Assembly (NCBI RefSeq): GCF_900497805.2
Contig: NW_020954599.1
Coordinates: 43,525,259-43,589,258, forward strand
Length of the DNA stretch: 64,000 nt
Direction of reading: 5' to 3'
Source of the DNA: Vombatus ursinus
Lineage: Eukaryota; Chordata; Mammalia; Diprotodontia; Vombatidae
The notes beneath the pieces are model-generated. The model was not told where the DNA came from. It did no database searches and was given only the letters and a program-made list of their open reading frames with translations. A program made the position numbers and the translations under genes. Of the stretch, positions 58,976 through 64,000 are shown one piece after another; the stretch's first letter is position 1; each line of letters starts with the position of its first letter.

Positions 58976-59335
58976 GGTACTCAGACAGTAGACTTGGTTT
59001 GACACCAAAACCATACTGAAAGCCTTCCAGAATGGTAAATCTTTCCACTTTGTGCTTTAACCAGCAAGACTTTCAAGAACCCAGTGTCACCTTTATATGA
59101 TGGTGAAGTTTCAGTGTAGGACTTGATGGACTGAAGTCTATACCAACAGAGAATGTATACATATTGTTGAGTTCCTGAATCCATTAAAAATTGAAGAACA
59201 TATGTGTTTATATAACCCAATAAGCTCATTAGCTTTCAAGAGGTCTATATTATTTTTGATTATCAAGAGTCTGCAAATATTACATTTTTGTCTTTAGATC
59301 TTAGATACTAGCAGACAGTGCTTTGACATATTAAG
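58976..59335. other. Gene-free stretch
   Basis: An 82-codon minus-strand frame (58981-59229) shows no domain I know. No repeat recognised. Confidence 0.45.
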
Positions 59336-59692
59336 TGAATATTGAATTCCTTCTTAAATCAGACTTTCATCATTTGTGAAATCCTCTCCTTCTTCCTCTC
59401 TGTTTTATGGATTCCCAATCTTTTTTCAGGACACAGATCAAATACATGCTTCACATAGCCATTCTTGACTCCTTCCTGTTGCTTGTGCTTACCATCTCTA
59501 CCCACTTCACTATTTATTTTATATTCCTTCTTAATATACTGATATATGTATATTGTTTTCCCTGATAGAATCTTTGAAAGGGATTTTGTTCATTTTTTGT
59601 ATTTTTATCCCCAGAGGCAAAGAATTGCATCTGACAAATTGCAGGCACTTAATAAATGTTTGTTGATTTGTTTGAATGATTACAATCATATT
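59336..59692 (+). mobile_element. L2 LINE 3' region
   Basis: GGACACAGATCAAATACATG, CATTCTTGACTCCTTCCTG, TCTTTGAAAGGGATTTTGTT and GCAGGCACTTAATAAATGTT, in L2 order. Confidence 0.8.
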
Positions 59693-59744
59693 GAAACATC
59701 TCCAGAAAAGTATGATAGGTTTTACCTAAGCACAAATATAGGAG

Positions 59745-59950
59745 GCAGTTATTGTATAATAGAATGAGCACCAAAGAATCAGGAAACTTGGGTTTGCACT
59801 TTGGCTCTGCTAGTTATTATTAGGTGTATGACCTTTGAGCAAATCGTTTAATATTTCTGAGCTTCAGTTCCTTAAATTATAAATATGAAAGTTTTGGATC
59901 GAATGGTGCCTAATGCTCCTCTTAGCTCTATTATTCTTTGAGCTACTTCA
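59745..59950 (+). mobile_element. MIR SINE
   Basis: GAATCAGGAAACTTGGGTTT, TATGACCTTTGAGCAAATCG, TTAATATTTCTGAGCTTCAG and TCTTAGCTCTATTATTCTTTG. Confidence 0.8.
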
Positions 59951-61424
59951 AAACTAGGTTAATGCAATGTTAAAGTTTTACAACATTGGTCTTTTACAAT
60001 GCTACTAGGGAAGTTGATATTGATTATCTTTGAAGTCTACAATACTGGTCAGATATAGATCAGAGAAGGAGAAACCTGTGAGTAGTGTGACTCCTCTCCT
60101 GCCTCCTCCTCTTCTCTCCTCCCATCCCCCCACATGGGTTATCATGCCCTTACCTGAGGGTGTTCTACCCAAAGGAAAGTAAAATTTGATAGCTGAAAAC
60201 TACCTAGTTATCTTGGGGTTTATTGGCTAGATTTCTTTCTTAAAGACCATGCCTTAAACCCAATTCACTCCATCTCTCATTGATTAACCAACAATAGGTC
60301 CCTTCCCGAGAAGGACTTAATGGTTATTTTTTGGGCCAGATGATTCAGAGTAAATGCAAATAGTAATTGTTTCTCTTTAGGCCAGCAACCCTGAGGGTCT
60401 TCCCCTCCCAGTTTGATTTTTTTTTTATTGAAGTGGCCATCCTTTGACTCACTTCTTAAACAGGTCTAATCACTGAATGGGTGTTGCCTCAGTCAAAGTG
60501 AGAATTCCAAAAGATCTTAGGTTAAAAAAGCCAAGGACTTCCACTACATCTTGGGCCATCTCCAGTTGTCCTGATGTATATCTGGCCAATGGACCCGGAT
60601 GGCTCTAGGAGAGAAAGTGAGGCTGGTGACTTTGCACAGTACTTCTTCACTAAAATCCAATTCAATGAAAGTTATGGCATTATCTTGCCCAATGTATTGA
60701 CTATCTGAATTAGGAAAACTAGACAGGAAAAAATATTATTAAGATCAACCCCTGGTTGTGTTAGAAAGTTTATGTGCTAGAAAAAATGTTTGATAAGCTA
60801 CATTAAGCATTGACTGATATTGTATAGTGAAGTGAAAATTAGTTTTACATTAATATACAACAAAATATGAATAAGAAAAAAAAAGGTCTAAGTTTGATAG
60901 TATCTCAAATATCAACTCAACCACTATGGTCCAAATTAGATTTTTCAATTGTTTCTATGTTAACTTACATTATTTCCTTTAAAATCATATTGAAGGCCAG
61001 TTCTCAAAATTTAGAATTCCCTTTGGTGTTTTCCTTTCTCCCTCTAAAAATTCTCTCCTTGCCTTCTACCCTCTCTATGACAATTTTCTTCTTAAATTCT
61101 CTTCTCCATTTCTCTACTTTTCCTTGTCTTTGTTACCACTTTTGGTTGTCACAAATACAAAGGAAACTGCTATGAAATGATTCAATTTCAAGGCTAAACT
61201 CTAATCATGATTGTGATATTACTATTTTTAAAGGAAAATAATACTGGTGTTTGTTCAGGGAGGAGGAGGGAATTCACAATATACTATTTAACAGATATTT
61301 TTCCTCAGGAATTTGTAAGTTGAGAATTTGCTTTCAGCATTACTTACCTAGAGAATGGTCTTAAAAATAACAGAGAAAGGAAATATCTGTTCTTTGAATT
61401 CTGTCTTCCCTATTTGAGCTCAAG
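59951..61424. other. Gene-free stretch with CT-rich tract
   Basis: A pyrimidine-rich segment lies at about 60090-60133. No gene, repeat family or RNA gene is recognised; the 102-codon frame at 60867-61175 shows no domain. Confidence 0.5.
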
Positions 61425-61830
61425 AATAAATCAATCAAAAAGTACTCATTAAGCTGCAACCATCTGCCAGTCACTGGTCATAGACTGAAAAAGACACAGA
61501 CCTTGCCCTCAAGGAGCTTACATTTTATCAGAAGAAACACTATGTATGTGTGCATGCATGTGTATGTGCATGTGTATGTGTGTGTGTGTGTATATGTATG
61601 AGAGAGAGAGAGAATATACCATAAATATATAAACATTTTAAAATGAATAAATATAGGATCATTTTGAAATGTGAAGACTAGTCTCTGGGGATAATTAGGA
61701 GAGATTTCATGTAGAAGGGGTTGCTCAAGCTGGGATTAGAAGGGAACTAGAGATTCTAGAAGACACAAGAAGAGAATGCATTTCAAGCATAGTGAACAGA
61801 CTATTTGAAGGCATGGGTTCAAGAAAAAGG
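61425..61830 (-). mobile_element. L2 LINE 3' region with (TG)n and (GA)n
   Basis: TCAAAAAGTACTCATTAAGC and CTTGCCCTCAAGGAGCTTAC are the reverse complement of the L2 end. (TG)n at about 61540-61590 and (GA)n at about 61598-61612 interrupt it. CTGGGATTAGAAGGGAACTAG and GAGAATGCATTTCAAGCATA continue the upstream part. Confidence 0.7.
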
Positions 61831-62773
61831 TAATATTGTTCATGTCCTCTCCTGGAATGGTGTGGAGGCAAGTTACTGTGAATCTAATCCATCTCATATT
61901 CTTTCTTCCTTTTAAGAATATTGTAGGAGGGCGGAGCCAAGATGCGGAGTAAAAGCAGTGACTTGTTTGAGCTCTTCCCCAAACCCCTCCAAATACCTAT
62001 AAAAATGACTCTAAACAAATTCTAAAGCAGCAGAACCCATAAAAATACAGAGTGAAACAAATTTCCAGCCAAAGACATCCTGGATGGTTGATCAGAAAGA
62101 TATATCGCGCCGGGCAGGGAGAGGAGCCCAGTTCGCCATGGGTGCCTAGGCCGCAGCAAACCTGGAGCAGGCCTCAGACGACTGACTCACAGCCAACTCT
62201 GGCAGTTTCTAGACTTCTCAACCCCAAAATGCCAAAGAAAACTTAGAAGGTCAGTGGGAAAAGTCTGTTTCTGTGGTGCTGAAAGAGAAGCACAGTGGGG
62301 TTCCAACCCCATTTCCCGAGCTCACCCAGGGCAGCGGCTGCCTCCTGAGCTTCCTGCCCACAGACTGAGGGGGAGAGTGACTGATCAGAGGGGGATTACA
62401 GGGATCTCTCTGCTGGTCCAGGATTCTCTTGCTTTGCCTGTGATTGGATTTAGGTTATAGTTCTGGAGGGCAGTCCTGGAGTGAGGAAGAGCGCTGGTGT
62501 GGTGGAGCTTGTAGTGGCTGTGGAGAGGAAACCCTCCTCACAGTTCCAAGACAAAAAAGAGTGCTCATAGACCAGAGCACAGGCCAGGAAAGGAGTAAAC
62601 ATCTCACCCCTGATCACAGCACCTTGGAAGAACTGAAAATTTACAGGTTCCCTAGAAGTATTTCTGAAAACAGCTACACAAAACCCCCTAAGCTTGGGAC
62701 AGTACATTCTCCACACTGGAAACAGACACCTACCTTAACAAAGAGTTTATAACTCAAGAAATTTCCTGGGATC

Positions 62774-63760
62774 ATGAGTAAGCTGCACAAAAATAGTCAG
62801 ACCATAAAATTTTACTTTGGTGACAAAGAAGATGAAAACACACAACCAGAAAAAGACAATGAAGCCAAAGCTCCTACATCCAAAGCCTCCAAGAAAAATA
62901 TGAATTGGTCCCAGGCCATGGAAGAGCTCAAAAAAGATTATGAGAAGCAAGCAAGAGAAGTAGAGGAAAAAGTGAGAGTGATGCTAAAGGACATCCAAAA
63001 AAATACTGAAGAAAATAACACCTTAAAAATAGCCTAACCCAAATGGCAAAAGAGGTCCAAAAAGCCAATGAGGAGAAGAATGCCCTAAAAAGCAAAATTG
63101 ACCAAATGGAAAAGGAAGTCCAAAAACTTACTGAAAAAATAATTCCTTAAAAATTAGAATGGAGAAATTGGAAGCTAGTGACAATTTGAGAAATCAAGGC
63201 ACTGTAACACTAAATTCAAAGGAATGAAAAAATAGAAGAGAATGTGAAATATCTCATTGGAAAAACACCTGACCTGGAAAATAGATCCAGGAGAGAGAAC
63301 TTAAAAATTATCAGACTATCTGAAAGCCATGATCAAAAAAAGAAGCTAGACACCATCTTTCAAGAAATTATCAAGGAAAACTGCCCTGATATTTTAGAAC
63401 AACAGGGCAAAATAGAAATTGAAAGTATTCACTGATCAACTCCTGAAAGAGATCCCCAGAAGAAAACTCCTAGGAATGTTGTAGCCAAATTCCATAATTC
63501 CCAGGTCAAGGAGAAAATATTGCTAACAGCCAGAAAGAAACAATTCAAGTATTGTGGAAACACAATCAGGATAACACAAAATTTAGCAGCTTCTACATTA
63601 AGGATCCAGAAGGCATGGAGTATGATATTCTGGAGGGCAAAGGAAATAGGACTACAACCAAAAATCACCTACCCAGAAAAACTGAGTATAATCGTGCAGA
63701 GGGAAAAAAAGGTCATTCAGTGACATAGAGGACTTTCAAGCATTCCTGAGAAAAAGACAA
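62774..63760 (+). pseudogene. L1 ORF1, broken
   Basis: RNA-binding ORF1 protein of the L1 starting at 61927. MSKLHKNSQTIKFYFGDKED opens it, followed by a Lys/Glu-rich coiled coil (MEELKKDYEKQAREVEEKVR) to a stop near 63037. After a frame change, DLENRSRRENLKIIRLSESH and FQEIIKENCPDILEQQGKIE (63244-63432) meet a TGA at 63433-63435. The same frame then continues STPERDPQKK and LLTARKKQFKYCGNTIRITQ to about 63723. At least three lesions. The TGA is at the same codon as stops in three other copies in this window. Confidence 0.88.
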
Positions 63761-63942
63761 CAGCTGAATATAAAATTTGACTTTCAAATACAAGACTCAA
63801 GTGAAACATGAAAGAGGTAAACAGGAAAGAGAAATCATATGAGACTTATTAAGGTTGAACTGTTTATATTCCTGCAGGGAAAGATGATATTTGTAACTCA
63901 TGAGTCCTTTGTCAGTATGAGGGCAGTGGGAGGGACAATTAT

Positions 63943-63946
63943 ATGT

Positions 63947-64000
<54 letters not shown>
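63943..64000 (+). repeat. (TAGA)n microsatellite, runs off the window
   Basis: Tandem TAGA/GATA units in the spacer of the last L1; length cannot be judged because the window ends inside it. Confidence 0.95.

Larger units (their letters stand above)
61927..64000 (+). mobile_element. L1 LINE, 5' part, runs off the window
   Basis: The 5' end is GGAGGGCGGAGCCAAGATGC. The 5'UTR is of the subfamily at 5930 and 49588. ORF1 starts at 62774. The spacer begins near 63790 and is entered by a TAGA microsatellite at the window end. Compared with the other copies of this subfamily, its 5' end is complete. Confidence 0.92.

Noticed and set aside
1-64000. A new defence, toxin or metabolic gene system
   Set aside because: I looked on both strands for clustered intact frames and found only retroelements, processed pseudogenes and non-coding marsupial DNA.

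Overview
This is vertebrate, almost certainly marsupial, nuclear DNA. It is AT-rich and has no operons or dense coding. It carries copies of the marsupial tRNA-derived SINE that begins GGGGCAGCTAGGTGGCACAG, a related SINE containing CCCATTTGGGGTTTTCTTGG, and many L1 copies with long ORF1-ORF2 spacers, over old L2, L3/CR1, MIR and hAT-type repeats. I cannot name the species. I found no intact host gene, RNA gene, CRISPR array or prokaryote-like system; long open frames are L1 remnants, processed pseudogenes or chance. Repeat names come from remembered consensus sequences, and edges are good to roughly 5-30 bases unless a target-site duplication (TSD) is given.

Layout. 1-8.9 kb: an internally deleted L1 with a clear TSD (253-4230), an L3-like fragment, a SINE, an L1 that has lost nearly all of ORF2 (5930-8565), a short second spacer/3'UTR L1 unit, and another SINE. 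8.97-10.43 kb: a processed pseudogene of an ADP/ATP carrier (SLC25A6-like). 10.4-17.4 kb: old DNA with L2, SINE and L1 pieces. 17.4-21.8 kb: another internally deleted L1, interrupted by a SINE and a GATA repeat. 21.8-25.2 kb: mostly unique sequence. 25.64-32.39 kb: a near full-length L1 on the minus strand, inserted into an L2-like element with a 15-bp TSD.

34.2-49.2 kb is a nested stack. A plus-strand L1 (host L1 X) is split by (1) a 7.36-kb minus-strand insertion made of an L1, about 3.3 kb of non-L1 DNA and a second L1 5'UTR, (2) a SUMO2-like processed pseudogene and (3) an SNX4 processed pseudogene. X also carries a 57-bp perfect inverted repeat and a 57-bp patch copied from the SUMO2-like pseudogene. 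49.2-53.9 kb holds more rearranged L1. 54.7-57 kb holds two old L1 pieces in opposite orientation. 57-61.9 kb is old L2/MIR-rich DNA. An L1 of the same subfamily as the one at 5930 starts at 61.93 kb and runs off the window.

Nothing here works together as a pathway. The sequence is a record of L1 activity: L1 copies, SINEs and host mRNAs mobilised by the L1 machinery, then decayed. The points most worth following are the apparent L1-unique-L1 chimeric insertion, the two templated insertions in X, the clustered L1 deletion junctions, and the sequence states shared by broken L1 copies (FAND in the RT motif, a stop at one ORF1 codon).
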